Source: Lepidostoma basale (Eukaryota; Arthropoda; Insecta; Trichoptera; Lepidostomatidae). Taken from it: a stretch of 64,000 bases of DNA. The stretch is from positions 1 through 64,000 of the forward strand of contig JAHDVF020000893.1 of assembly GCA_022606425.2 (NCBI GenBank), read 5' to 3'. Positions 21,214-31,692 of this stretch are shown one piece after another (the stretch's first letter is position 1; each line of letters begins with the position of its first letter). A program made the translations under genes and the position numbers. The notes beneath the pieces are model-generated. The model did no database searches. It worked only from the letters and a program-made list of their open reading frames with translations, and was not told the origin of the DNA.

Positions 21214-21214
21214 T

Positions 21215-21332
21215 CACGTGAATTCTACACCAGACCAATGTGACAATCACACTGCCATCGCCGGGAATCGAACCCGGGACCTTCGGTATGGAAGTCAGAG
21301 CTCTTACCACTCTGCCACGAAGGTCGTCATCT
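21215..21332 (-). mobile_element. tRNA-derived SINE head
   Basis: On the minus strand: box A in GTGGCAGAGTGGTAAGAGCT, perfect box B GGTTCGATTCC, then GTGTGATTGTCACATTGGTC and GTGTAGAATTCACGTGA. One of the best-preserved heads. Confidence 0.9.
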
Positions 21333-21338
21333 GTTTCG

Positions 21339-21500
21339 CTCTTGCACATCCTAGGTCCGTCCTGCGTCCATGCGGGACTGAGCCATTAGAGCTGAACCTC
21401 TGTCAGCCAGAAGATCCAAGTCCAAGTCCAAGTTACAAAATATTTTGTGCCCCGATGGAAACGGTTGCGGATTCGAATCCCGCCGCCAAAAATATTTATA
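21339..21500 (+). mobile_element. Jockey-type LINE 3' end with (CCAAGT)n, next to a tRNA-like B box
   Basis: GAGCTGAACCTCTGTCAGCC, AGAAGATCCAAGTCCAAGT. The same sequence ends the 28524..29628 LINE. Directly after comes GGATTCGAATCC (21469..21480), which looks like a tRNA B box. I cannot find a matching A box. Confidence 0.65.
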
Positions 21501-21595
21501 AGTTTTTACTGAAATCGTGTTATAAAATTCCAATTTGAATTATTAAGTTTTGTAATTGTTGTATTACTTAATTTTTATTTTATTTTATACATATA

Positions 21596-22523
21596 CGAGG
21601 TCCGTTCAAAAAGTATCACGAATTTTGTGTTTTTTCAAAAATTATTTATATATTCATGAATTTCTATTTTGTCCCCTTCAAAGTAATCCCAACCAGATAT
21701 TATACACTAGTGCCAACGTTTTTTTCAATCCTCGAAGCACCCCAAAAAATCATTTTTTGTGATCTTGTTCAGCTCCTCCTTCGATGCCGTCTTTATCTCC
21801 TCAATCGTAGCCTAGCGTCGTCCTTTCATGGGCCTCTTCAGTTTCGGGAACAAGAAAAAGTCACAGGGGGTCAGATCTGGGGAATACGGTGGCTGCGGCA
21901 TTATTGGTGTGTTGTTTTGGCCAAAAATTCGCGCACAAGCAGATGCGAAATTGAGCAATTTTGGTACGAATTTCGCGACGACCGATCTCATGCCCAAATC
22001 ATTGGTAAAAATCGAATGGCACGAGCCAAGCGATATGTTTAAGTCCTCAGCAACTTCTCAAGCGGTGATTCGACGATTGGCCAATACTATGTTATTCACT
22101 TCATCAATGTTTTCGTCTGTTGTTGACGTGCTCGGGCGTCCGGCAGGCTCTTTTTCGTTCACATCTTCTCGGTCCTCTGAGAACATTTTGTACCACCGAT
22201 AAACGTTGCTTTGGTCCAAGATAGCTTCACCATATGCCACAGTCAACATTCGGAATGCGTCCAGGGACTTAATTTTGTTTTTCACTCAAAATTTGATACA
22301 GATTCTTTGATCCATTTTTTTGGAGTGGGCAAAAATCGAAGACGACCCAAAACACGTGCAAGCAAAGTGGCTCTCAAAAATTAACTGAACATTCAAACGG
22401 GCCGAACTTATCGGCATAAGTGAGAGACATGAGTACCAACATAACGCCACAAAAAAAATCAAAAATCGAATTTACGTAGCCGCCGGAAATTCAAAATTCG
22501 CGATACTTTTTGAACATACCTCG
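21596..22523 (-). mobile_element. Mariner transposon, internally deleted
   Basis: The terminal inverted repeats (about 32 bp, starting CGAGGTCCGTTCAAAAAGTA left and CGAGGTATGTTCAAAAAGTA right) differ at three positions and are flanked by TA. The minus strand codes for the transposase helix-turn-helix region (QSNVYRWYKMFSEDREDVN, GRPSTSTTDENIDEV) and then the catalytic C-terminal part with PYSPDLTPCDFFLFPKLK, which holds the third Asp. The first two catalytic Asp are missing. At 928 bp it is about 350 bp short of a full mariner, and it has stops after RRITA and in the C-terminus. Non-functional. Confidence 0.92.
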
Positions 22524-22594
22524 TACATTCTATTTCGCATTGTATCGAATAATTACATCGACCACTTGCTTTGAATATGTACTCGTATACTCGT

Positions 22595-22870
22595 ATATAG
22601 TAAAGCATATGTGATGGATAATGCGAGGGAGGGTCGCCAACGATCATGTGTGCAGAAAGGACTAACACCACATCGTCCAAAAAGCCATACAACTAGACGT
22701 GGAAAGGAGAGGATCAAATAAGCCACCGGCACAGCTTGCTGTCAACCGTCAAAACGACATGGAATTTCTGGAGATCGACAGCGAGATGGCCCAAGACCGA
22801 GAAGCCTGGCGCTGTTCTATAAAGAAAGGCGTCTCCAAATACTTGGGAAAGGGATAGGGAGTAGAGAAGG
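22595..22870 (+). mobile_element. LINE 3' end fragment, unassigned
   Basis: Broken frames with KGLTPHRPKSHTTRRGKERIK and REAWRCSIKKGVSKYLGKG look like an endonuclease-RT LINE C-terminus. No second copy found here. Confidence 0.45.
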
Positions 22871-22876
22871 AAAGCA

Positions 22877-23135
22877 TATGTTATTATTATTATTTTGTTG
22901 AATCGCTCTTTACATCATGACAGCATGAGCCAAATCGATGTAAAGGGTATATATAGCTATCATAGTGATTCTCGTGACATGTGATAGGTAGCTAATCTAT
23001 CGCCATTTTATTGTCACGTGAATTCTACACCAGACCAATGACAGTGTGACAATCACATTGCCCTCGCCGGGAATCGAACCCGGAACCTTCGGGGTGGCAG
23101 TGAATGCACTTACCACTCGATTATCTTGCGAAACC
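22877..23135 (-). mobile_element. tRNA-derived SINE, near full length
   Basis: The tail is (TAA)n at the left. Then come the 3' body (GAGCCAAATCGATGTAAAGG, complement), the middle body (TGACATGTGATAGGTAGC) and the head with CGCCGGGAATCGAACCCGG (complement of a perfect B box). Shows the full layout of the element, about 250 bp. Confidence 0.9.
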
Positions 23136-23209
23136 GGTAAAAAATATTAATTAAATGATAACATTACATTCGACAATTTAATGCTTAAAGTAAAATAGGC
23201 AGTAATTAA

Positions 23210-23718
23210 CCCTTAACCGCATACTGGCTCATATATGATCAAAAATAATCTTTCGCCATAAAAAACAACAAAATAATAAAATATGTCTTGCTTCTAGCAA
23301 TAATACTAAAGTTTTATCTATGATCCGCGTTACTAGTTGTCAAACATCTTGCTAGATGTCTCTGGTTGTACTAGATGTGCGTTCGACTATTTCCAACTGT
23401 CGGTTTATGATTTTCTGTACAAACGTGATATTCAAAAGTGTTTTTGTTTTGTTTGTAAAACGCTATAAATAATTATATTACACTGGTTTATTATTATTTT
23501 CATTAGGTAAGTAATAAAATGTTCACTTTTATATAAAATTATGGATAATATTGTGTAAAATCTAGGGATAAAAAGGGGAAGACCTAGAAATATTTTTTTG
23601 TATTTTATATAGGAAAAAATATTTTTTTTTAAAAATAAAAAAAATACGTGTCTTTTTTTTTCATCGTTTACACATATATTTTTTTTGCAAATTTAAAAAA
23701 AAATCATGCAGTAAGGGG
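23210..23718. mobile_element. Candidate TTAA-flanked (piggyBac-like) short element
   Basis: TTAA at 23206..23209 and 23719..23722 flank ends CCCTTAACCGCAT and, inverted, CCCCTTACTGCAT (10 of 13 alike). No coding sequence visible; very AT-rich inside. The ends resemble those of 53465..54111 only in starting CCCTTA. Confidence 0.5.
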
Positions 23719-23722
23719 TTAA

Positions 23723-24054
23723 CAAAAACAACAAAAAAGTCCGTATGCAGTTTAGTTCTATATCACAAATAGAACGAAATTACAAACTTTTTTTGTACTT
23801 AGTGCTTATTTTACTTCAACCATTCAATTACGTGACGAAATACTTTTCGGTAAAAATCTCGAAATAAATGCGATTCAAAGGTTAATTAACAGAGTTTCGT
23901 AATATTTCAATAGAAATGGCGCAGGAAATACATTATTTGAAGTGTTTCGACCTAGGCCCACTGATTAGTCCAGCTTTATAGCGCACATCAAACTCCGGAC
24001 TGGGTCCGAGATTGCCCTTGCCCTTGACATAGAACGGTAGGAAGGTGTCTTCTG
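23723..24054. other. Intronic sequence, no element recognised
   Basis: Nothing assignable. Confidence 0.4.
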
Positions 24055-24125
24055 ATGACATCCCATAAGATGGCAACGAGCTGTCGAAACCGGTCAAAGA
24101 CACAAACATTAGTGAATTTAACTAA
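24055..24125 (+). ncRNA. Hammerhead-like motif, family A, decayed
   Basis: CAUAAGA, one U, stem II GGCA(A)/UGUC, GAA, ACCGGU, C, AAAGACACAAACATTAGTG. The CUGANGA side has decayed. Confidence 0.45.
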
Positions 24126-24179
24126 ATATGCATTTAAAAAAAGTAAATCTAGTACTGTATGATTTGCAGAGACTATCAC

Positions 24180-24456
24180 AGCACATTAATAAAGGTTTTC
24201 TGCCTAATGCTTTCCAAATTTAATAGATGACGCTAGTGTAGAGTGAACTTAAAAATGTAAATATAGGCGTGGAATCCTACCATATATACAAGTTCCAAAA
24301 ATTTGTCAGCCGTAGTGGTCGTAAGAAGGGCGGAATGGGGAATGTTGTTAAACATAAAGCGATCGCTCAACCCAACCAATGACAGGTCATAAGTCCTGTC
24401 ACCTTCTGTTCCCAGAAAACAATTTACATCTTCGTCTCTATTGAGATACAATTAAT
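24180..24456 (-). repeat. Repeat family R, long copy
   Basis: On the minus strand it starts ATTGTATCTCAATAGAGACG, continues through GACCTGTCATTGGTTGGG and AGCGATCGCTTTATG, and ends near TCACTCTACACTAGCGTCAT. No protein homology. Confidence 0.65.
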
Positions 24457-24509
24457 CCATATAAAATAAAAAAGTTTTTTCACATTTTTATTTTCATAAA
24501 ACTAAAAAA

Positions 24510-25140
24510 AAATAACTAACCATCACGCCGTCTTCCCGGAGGGGTAGGCAGAAAGAATGGAACGCCACACTGTTCTGTCCTGACATACTTCTCTCGATTC
24601 CTCTACATTCATACATCTTGTCATGCACGCACGTCAATTTCTCCGACTCCTCACGCGACCAACATTTAATACTTGATTGATTTGATCGTGCCACGTTTTC
24701 CTTGACCTTCCTCTTTCTCTAGCTCCATTCATGCTGTTTACATATACCTTCTTTACCATTTTGTCTTCACTCATTATTTCCATGTGTCCAAACCATCTTA
24801 ATGACCCTTTCATTATTTTGTTCATAACACTTTCATTCACACCACATTCACTTCTTATACTTGCATTTGACACTCTATCATACACAGATTTGGCACACAT
24901 TCGTCTTAGAGATCTTATTTCTACTGCATTTATTCTACTTTCATCCTTCTTTTGCCAGTTCCATGCTTCGCTTCCATACATAAGGGTCGGCACAAGAACA
25001 CCATTATGCACGGCCATCTTAGCTTTTTTGGTTTGTTTTTTGTTTGCGATGACAACTTTAAGTGCACCATTTACTCTGTTGCCTGCCCCAACCCTTCTTT
25101 CAATATCCTTCTCCACCCTCCCATCCTTTGTAAACATACT
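24510..25140 (-). mobile_element. RTE-type LINE, longest open copy
   Basis: The frame 24634..25137 (minus, 167 codons) reads ERRVGAGNRVNGALKVV, MAVHNGVLVPTLMYGSEAWN, RRMCAKSVYDRVSN, GSLRWFGHMEIM and RKTWHDQINQVLNVG. One frameshift later the sequence gives RRACMTRCMNVEESREVCQD and SAYPSGKTA, then the conserved 3' end and CTAA units. This is the C-terminal third of the protein; polymerase motifs are absent. Confidence 0.88.
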
Positions 25141-25154
25141 TAAATAAACAAAAC

Positions 25155-25692
25155 TAACTAACTAACCATCACGCCATTTCACGGGAGGGGTAGGCAGAGA
25201 TGATGGATCGCCACAATGCTCTGTCCTGGCATACCTCTCGGGCTCCCTCTACATTCATACATTGTACCATGCACGCACGTCGATTATTCCGACTTCGAAT
25301 GTGACCGCCTTTTAGTAATTGATTAATTTGGTCATGTCATGTTTTCCTCGGTCGTCCTCGGCTTCTTTTTCCACTCACGCTGCTTGTTTACACCTTTTCA
25401 ACCATTCTACTCTCATCCATTCGTTCTATATGTCCAAACCATCTCAGGGATCCTTTATTAATTTTATCCATGATGCAGTCATCTGCCTTACATTTCTTTC
25501 TAATTTCATCGTTCGGTATTCTATCATACAACGTTTTCCCGCAAATTTTTCTTAGTGATCTCATTTCTATGGCGTTTATCCTGCTTTCATCCTTCTTTTG
25601 CCAGCTCCAAGCTTCACTTCCACACATGAGGGTTGGCACTAGAACACCATTGTGTACTGCCATCTTTGCTTCTGTGGATATATTTCTAAATA
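25155..25692 (-). mobile_element. RTE-type LINE, subfamily B
   Basis: (CTAA)n and the 3' end, then the minus frame 25388..25663 (MAVHNGVLVPTLMCGSEAWS, KTLYDRIPNDEIRKKC, GSLRWFGHIERMDESRM). Lies 15 bp from, and in the same direction as, the preceding copy of a different subfamily. Confidence 0.85.
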
Positions 25693-26234
25693 AACAAATT
25701 CATACAAATAAACATCTCTGTAAAACCGACCAAACAATCTCTTTTACATTATAAATTATTCTAACTCAATTATGGGATGTCCACATTGCCATTTGTCATG
25801 GACAGTGTTGAGATTATATAAGTGGAATAAATCGATATTTGGTAATTTGTAAAACGAAGGAAGTTGTGATGTACAATATTACTTGGAGTTCTTAATAGTA
25901 AAATAATGTCATGGCCTGTCATCTATGTACGTTTCAATGTCATCTGTGTGACCGCTAATGATCAGAGTGGACAGTTAAGAAGAGCCCATTTTTCATTATC
26001 AGCCTCGGTCAGGTTAGAGTTCAGACCGCCGCGTTCTGCGACCATTACTCCAGGAAGTTCGGAGACCTTTCTTCCCGAATTCTAAAGACGGAAATGCTAG
26101 TCGTGACCGGCGTGGCGTAGCTGACTAATGTATTTTAAAACAAACTATGTGCGGCACAAAGGCGAGCAATGTTCTAACTGAAGTCTCGAGAAGTCCATCT
26201 TGAAATATATAATATAGGAATAAAATATATTTTT
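25693..26234. other. Intronic sequence, no element recognised
   Basis: Slightly GC-richer at 25970..26120. Nothing assignable. Confidence 0.4.
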
Positions 26235-26645
26235 TACAAGATTTTGAATGTACTCGTATACAAATTCTTGTAGACAAATACTGGATTTTACCCATTGCGG
26301 ATAAATTATTTTTTTATAGGGATTAATTGTATCTCAATAGAGACGAAGGTGTAAATTGTTTTCTGGGAACAGAATATGGTGACCGAGGCGCTTATGACCT
26401 GTCATTGGTTGGGTTGAGCGATCGCTTTATGTTTAACAACATTTCCCATTCCTCCCTTCTTACGACCACCACGTCTGACAATTTTTTTTGGAAGTTGTAT
26501 ATATGCTAGAATGCTGCGCCTATCTTCACATTTTTAAGTTCACTCTACACTAGCGTCATCTATTAAAATTGGGAAGCATTAAGCAGAAAATCTGTATTAA
26601 TGCACTGTGAAAGGCTCTGCAAATCATACAGTACTAGATTACGCC
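26235..26645 (+). repeat. Repeat family R, longest copy
   Basis: Begins TTTTACAAGATTTTGAATGT, then ATACTGGATTTTACCCATTG, ATTGTATCTCAATAGAGACG, GACCTGTCATTGGTTGGG and TCACTCTACACTAGCGTCAT. A second 5' part follows at 26690..26825, so the first 130 bp are duplicated in direct orientation. Confidence 0.7.
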
Positions 26646-26689
26646 TGGAGATGTCTCCCCAATTTTTATGTCATTAACTTGGACCAGTT

Positions 26690-26825
26690 ATTTTACACAA
26701 CATTTTGAATGTATACAAATTCTTGTAGACAAATACTGGATTTTACCCATTGCGGATAAATTATTTTTTATAAGGATTAATTGTATCTCAATAGAGACGA
26801 AGATGTAAATTGTTTTTATATTTTT
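26690..26825 (+). repeat. Repeat family R, 5' part
   Basis: Repeats the first about 130 bp of 26235..26645, then stops at AATTGTTTTTAT. Confidence 0.7.
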
Positions 26826-26837
26826 TAGATAAACTTA

Positions 26838-27085
26838 AGGCGTTAACACTTTGGAATTCCATAATAACGCATTTTTTATGGATTAAAACACTGTTTTTTC
26901 CACTTTTGAATTTATTTTCCTCGACATGTTTCGAAGGCTTACACATTCATCATCAACTACATAAGCTGTTTATGTAGTAAAATTCTTAGTTTATATCGTT
27001 CTCCCGATTGTGAAGGTGCCTTCGAAACATGTCGAGAGTATAATATAAACTTAAAAGTGGAAAAAACAGTGCTTTAATTCATAAA
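26838..27085. ncRNA. Family-F inverted pair with GAAACAUGUC cores
   Basis: The minus arm reads GCCUUC, GAA, ACAUGU, C, GAGGAAAA. The plus arm reads UUCUC, CCGAUUG, one U, GAAGG/CCUUC, GAA, ACAUGU, C, GAGAG, so stem I is UUCUC/GAGAG. U4 is C across this family. Outer arms carry AAAACACTGTTTTTTCCACTT complements. Confidence 0.6.
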
Positions 27086-27149
27086 AAAATTAACAAAATA
27101 TTATTTACTTTTTCTTGAACAAAGAAGTCAAACTCTATATTATCAATTA

Positions 27150-27345
27150 TTAATTCGAATGAAAATGTCTGTTTTATAGCAGTTTTATTAAATTTTATGG
27201 GAATGAAATGTTTTGCTTTTCTAGGGGATTATCAAATGACATTTGATATAATGCCTTAGCAAGACAAAACATGCCATTCCCATAAAATATAATAATACAT
27301 ATAGAAAACAGACGTTTTCAATCGTTTAATGAATAAAATATTTTC
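27150..27345. repeat. Family-I foldback element, full pair
   Basis: Arms AAAATGTCTGTTTTATAG and AAACAGACGTTTTCA; the centre holds ATTTGATATAATGCCTTAGC and the decayed CAAAACATGCC. About 190 bp. Confidence 0.75.
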
Positions 27346-27409
27346 TTCCGCTATTTTAAAAATGTCATAATTTTAAAGTTTTCCGGTAATTGGAAGCAAA
27401 AGGCACAAG

Positions 27410-27545
27410 ACGACCTTCGTGACAGGGTGGTGAGAGAAGCTCTGCCATACCGAAGATCCCGGGTTCGATTCCTGGCGATGGCAGTGTGATTTTCACACTG
27501 TCATTGTTTTTGCGTAAAATTCATGTGTCAATAAAATGGCTATAA
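27410..27545 (+). mobile_element. tRNA-derived SINE head
   Basis: Box A region GTGACAGGGTGGTGAGAG, perfect box B GGTTCGATTCC, CAGTGTGATTTTCACACTGT, ATTCATGTGTCAATAAAATG. Truncated 3'. Confidence 0.85.
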
Positions 27546-27599
27546 ATTTAAATTTATAAGGGGTAGAAAATCGTTACTTCCGTGAATATTTCATGGATT

Positions 27600-27655
27600 G
27601 CGACTAGTTATAATATAATAAAACTTCTAGAAAACGTTTTCATTCGTATTAATTA
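27600..27655 (+). repeat. Half of a family-I foldback element
   Basis: TAATATAATAAAACTTCTAG, AAAACGTTTTCATTCGTATT. Right arm only. Confidence 0.5.
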
Positions 27656-28360
27656 CACTTCTTCTTCTTCTTCTTCTTCTTCTTTTAATAGATCTGACGA
27701 TCTGTGACACAGAAATCATATCTCGTCGGATGATGAGATCCAGCTGTCCCTCCATCTCTTAGGCGGTCTTCCAGGTGGGCGGTGTCCGGAAGGGATTTCA
27801 TAGGCGGCTGTATATGCGAGTCTGTCACCATCCATTTGGGCTACATGGTCCCTCCAGTATCTTCTTCTGGATCTACTCCACTGAACGATATCCTCTATTT
27901 CGCAGGTTTTCCTTATGTCTGCGTTGCGGACACGATCTCGGAGGGTTTTTCCAGTAATTGATCTTAGGACCTTCATCTCCGATGTTCTAAGTAGTCCCTT
28001 GGTTCGCACAGTGTCAGCCCGCGTCTCTACAGCGTACGTCATGATGGGTCGCACGCATGTTTTGTAGATTCTGATCTTGCTGTCGATACGCATGTGCTTG
28101 TTTTTCCAGACCAGATTCTTCAGGCATCCTGACACGGCAGAGGCTTTACTGACTTGTTCACGTACTTCGGTATAAAGGTCACTTTGGCTGCAGATCTCCA
28201 CTCCCAAATACCTGAAACTCATCACCTGCTCCACAGGTATATCATCAACAGTCAGTTTACATCTTGCAGGTTGCCTAGATATAGTGAGACTTTTTGTTTT
28301 GTTGACTGATATAGCCATATTTAGCCTTTGGGATACTGTGTGGAATTTGTACAACATTAA
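27656..28360 (-). mobile_element. LINE 3' fragment with (GAA)n tail
   Basis: The minus frame 27716..28357 (213 codons) reads NMAISVNKTKSLTISRQPARC, MSFRYLGVEICSQ, RIYKTCVRPIMTYAVETRAD, KVLRSITGKTLRDRVRNADI, and GRPPKRWRDSW. This is the post-palm region of an RTE-type reverse transcriptase. The (CTT)n at 27659..27685 is the complement of its tail. It is intact as far as it goes but 5'-truncated. Confidence 0.85.
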
Positions 28361-28496
28361 TTACACAACATTACTAAACCATACGCTGTCCCCTGGGAAA
28401 TATTACCTATTTGCATACTTATTTTGGAATTTAATTAAAATTAAATCTACTTATTACCGCACACTTAATTAATACATTACACGCCCTCAATATGTT

Positions 28497-29628
28497 TAAG
28501 GCACGCGCAAATTCACCACTTTCTTTTCCCTAGATGTCAGTAAAGCATTCGACCGCGTCTGGCACACCGGCCTGTTATACAAAATGGGAAAAGCAAACAT
28601 CCCACTGCCTATGATTCAACTCATAGCCAGGTCTCTGTCCGATCGCCTTTTCAGGGTCAAAATCAACAAGGCCAAATCCCTTGTACGCCCTATCAGAGCA
28701 GGAGTTCCCCAAGGTTCAGTAATGGCTCCTACTCTGTTCAACATCTACTGCAGTGATATCCCTCTTCCCCGAGATCAGAACACCCATATTGCCCAATTCG
28801 CTGACGATACGGGCATCATCTCCAGTGCTAAAAGGCCGCTTCTCGCGACCCGCAGGGTGCAAAAACAGGCCGATGTGCTAGAGGTGTGGTGCAGAAACTG
28901 GCGCATTACCATCAATCCGAGTAAAAGCGCAGCGACCCTTTTCAGTAAAAGACACATTCCTCCAAACATTCCCAACATAAAAATGTTCGGCCAAGACGTT
29001 CCTTGGACCAAAACAATCAAATACCTTGGGGTTACCTTGGATTCTAAGCTGACATGGAGGCCACACATTACAAATAAAGTCAAAGCCGCGTTAAAAGCAA
29101 TCTCAGCCCTCTACCCAATGTTAGCTAGAAACAGTAAACTAAGCATCGACAATAAACTCCTGATATACAAAACGGTTATAAGGCCGATCTTCACTTGTGC
29201 AGCCCCAATCTGGGGCTATGCAGCTTCGAGTCACATACAAAAACTCCAAATCCTGCAAAATAAGGCTATCCGTTTATCGCTTGGTGCGCCTTCATGGACC
29301 AGGATTACACAACTGCACCTAGAATCGGGAATCCCGATGATAGATGAATTCATTCTGAAACTTGCCGAACGTTTTTACAAAGGACTCCCTTCACATCCCA
29401 ACCCCACAATAAAAGACCTCTCTAATTACGACCCAAACACTTCCAGCCGCCACAAGCGCCCAAAATCGATTCTCCTTCAGAGGAACACTCCGGGCCACAC
29501 AAATCATGCCCCGAATAAACTAACAACCCACCAAATCACCTTCCAACAATGTTCCCATCAGACGTAAGAGGAATAGCCACATGAGCTGAACCTCTGTAAG
29601 CCAGAAGATCCAAGTCCAAGTCCAATAT
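28497..29628 (+). mobile_element. Jockey-type LINE, reverse transcriptase palm to 3' end
   Basis: Starting in frame just upstream of the Met at 28584, it reads FSLDVSKAFDRVWH (motif A, catalytic Asp), then RAGVPQGSVMAPTLFNIYCSD (motif B), QFADDTGII (motif C, FADD), NPSKSAATLF (motif D), KYLGVTLDSKLTWRPH and IRPIFTCAAPIWGYAAS. The frame is open from about 28530 to the stop at 29567. The N-terminal endonuclease and ORF1 are missing. The 3' end is GAGCTGAACCTCTGTAAGCC and (CCAAGT)n. It could still have a working palm but is not an autonomous element. Confidence 0.9.
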
Positions 29629-29639
29629 GTTTAAGTTTT

Positions 29640-30029
29640 AATATTTTCGATAAAAGGTGGAGTTTCGCAGTTAAAGCCGACGATATTCTGGTTAGGAACT
29701 TGAAGGCGATTATTTAAGATGGAATAACCTGTTTTATATAAAAGAATAAACTTCTATGGAAATTAAGGAAGGTTAAGAACCTCAGACATGTATTTCAAGA
29801 TTGATTGAATGTTTTCACAACTTCTCCTTTGTAATAGCCAGAGGTCAACGAGTTCACCGATCAGATTTCATAATTTTAATTATATCCAATTGTATCGATT
29901 ATGAATATCATATAATAAAGCGTTTAAAGGTGATCAATATTAAAATCATTTTTAAAACATCAAATTAATTTAATTTAATAAAATCTGAAAAATCAAAACG
30001 GTAGAAGTAACAAATAAACAATATAACAT
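29640..30029. other. Intronic sequence, no element recognised
   Basis: AT-rich. Nothing assignable. Confidence 0.45.
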
Positions 30030-30245
30030 GTTTGATAAACTAAAGGTGTTTGCAAAGTGGAATTCTATAATAACGATTTATATAATAATTAAAACACTGT
30101 GTTTTCCATTTTAAAGTTTATTTTTCTCGAAAGTTTCGAACGTGTAAAACTTTTTAAAAATGCCGTGAAAAATAAACTCCAATGGTGTAAAAAAACTGTG
30201 TTTTTCCACAGTGTTAACGCCGTAAATTTAATAAAAATTGTTTTA
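30030..30245. repeat. Family-F foldback, decayed
   Basis: Outer arms AAACACTGTGTTTTCCATTT and its complement; the central TTTCTCGAAAGTTTCGAACG keeps only part of the GAAAC side. Confidence 0.5.
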
Positions 30246-30539
30246 ATTCATTAAAATATCGATATAACAATTCTTAAAGTTTTCCCGATAATTAAGGTAT
30301 ACTACTATCAAAACAGTTTCAAATTAATAAACTCATTATAGTAGAACTAGGAATGCTCTGGTTTTTAAAAATCCATAAATTACATTAAAACTGCCATGAT
30401 AAAGCTAACCAAGATACAGCAAGACAAAAATATCTCAAACAAGACCAAGATGAGGCTGGTTTAACCCTTGTTTTCTCCATATTCGTTTATGTTTGGGAGT
30501 CTTGAACTATGCGAACATCAGAGAAGTCCAAAATTAAAG

Positions 30540-30800
30540 ATTTCGAGATGTGGTGCTGGCGACGAACCGATTTTGGACACACAACCCGGATAGATTAGGA
30601 CAACCTTGAAAAGCTTCTTCGTCATGGGCAATGTGGAGGGAAGGCGACCACAAGGACGTCCACGAACCGCTGGTCCGATCAAATCAATGAGTTGACTGGT
30701 CTCTCATTAGCTGCAGCCTGGAGACTGACGGGTGACAGGAGCGCATGGCGTGCCATGGTCAGTGGTTTACACGATGGATATGGCCCTCAATCATGAGGAA
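30540..30800 (+). mobile_element. LINE 3' fragment, family K
   Basis: Frames read RWSDQINELTGLSLAAAWRL, then TGDRSAWRAMVSGLHDGYG. The same segment on the minus strand of 40135..40390 is better kept. Confidence 0.7.
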
Positions 30801-30867
30801 AAAGACTGAGAAGATATGCATTAAGATTATCAATAATTACAATTATTTTTTTGGTTCATTTTGCTAC

Positions 30868-31495
30868 AAAAGATATCGAGGTTGTAGGGCAGCCAAGTGG
30901 ATTTCCAGCGACTTGCTGGGCCTTCTCTCCCGACACGCCCGCAGAGAATGACACCAACAGTCTCCCGGAGTGCCGACACCAACAGGCTCGCGCCGAGCCC
31001 AGCGTCCTCTCTCCCGACCTCCTGTCCTGGACCGGCTCCACCAAGTTCCAGAACTACGCAAGGAGCCCTGGATACGGCCCGGAGCCGAGCCCTTCCGGGA
31101 ACTTCGATTTCGTCACGCGTAGAAGGCACCAGGAAACGACTTTCTAAGATCCCCGAGCGTCTGAAAGCTTTCGAGAGCGTAACAGCATATGTCGGATCTC
31201 CAGAATACCGCCCTGTTTCATCGGACCTCGATGAAAGATCGCCCGATCATCCGAAGTCTTCCGATAATTCCGAGAGTTTGGCCATTCAGCGTCGGCTGAA
31301 CTTGGAGTCGCCGTCAGACACTCCGCTGTCTCCGGAGACCAATCCGTTTATGAAAGTAACAGTTCAGTGTTTCCTAAAACCTTTAAAGAGCTTCCTCACT
31401 AGGCGCAGAATTACGGAAAATCTAAAAATTCTTCCAAGCGTACGATCCGAAGCCAGATTCTCTGAGAAACAGGGCATTCGCGAATTACAATGATT
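30868..31495 (+). pseudogene. GC-rich coding-like island of unknown origin
   Basis: A 198-codon open frame (30897..31493) overlaps a second frame (30851..31147). The second frame looks more natural over its part (SLPECRHQQARAEPSVLSPD, DLLSWTGSTKFQNYARSPGY, GNFDFVTRRRHQ). The first looks more natural after about 31140 (KIPERLKAFESVTAYVGSPE, RRLNLESPSDTPLSPETNPF). This suggests one Ser/Pro-rich reading frame broken by a frameshift near 31140. GC content is far above the flanks. No family recognised. It could be a captured or retrocopied gene fragment, or an exon of a nested plus-strand gene. It is not a carrier exon. It ends beside the family-G palindrome. Confidence 0.4.
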
Positions 31496-31692
31496 AAATT
31501 GTAAATAAAACACTTGTTTTTTACCACTTCAGTATTATATTTTACACGACTAGTTTCGGAAGCTACAGATGCTTCCATCTACAGTTTATATTGAAACCTG
31601 TAGATGGAAGCATCTGTAGCTTCCGAAACTAGTCGTGTAAAATATAATCAAGTGGTAAAAAACAAATGTTTTATTTACAATTTAATCATGTC
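31488..31692. ncRNA. Family-G near-perfect palindrome with hammerhead-like cores
   Basis: About 200 bp fold back with few mismatches from AATGATTAAATTGTAAATAA to its complement. Each arm has CUGUAGA (A6 replaced by U), one U, stem II GGAAGC/GCUUCC, GAA, ACUAGU, C, GUGUAAAAUAU. The arms are so alike that the pair must be young or maintained. Confidence 0.65.

Noticed and set aside
27659..27685. (CTT)n as an independent microsatellite
   Set aside because: It is the complement of the (GAA)n tail of the adjacent minus-strand LINE.
28497..29567. A host gene for the 327-codon frame
   Set aside because: DVSKAFDRVW, VPQGSV and FADD motifs identify a Jockey-type reverse transcriptase, and the sequence ends with a LINE tail shared at 21411.
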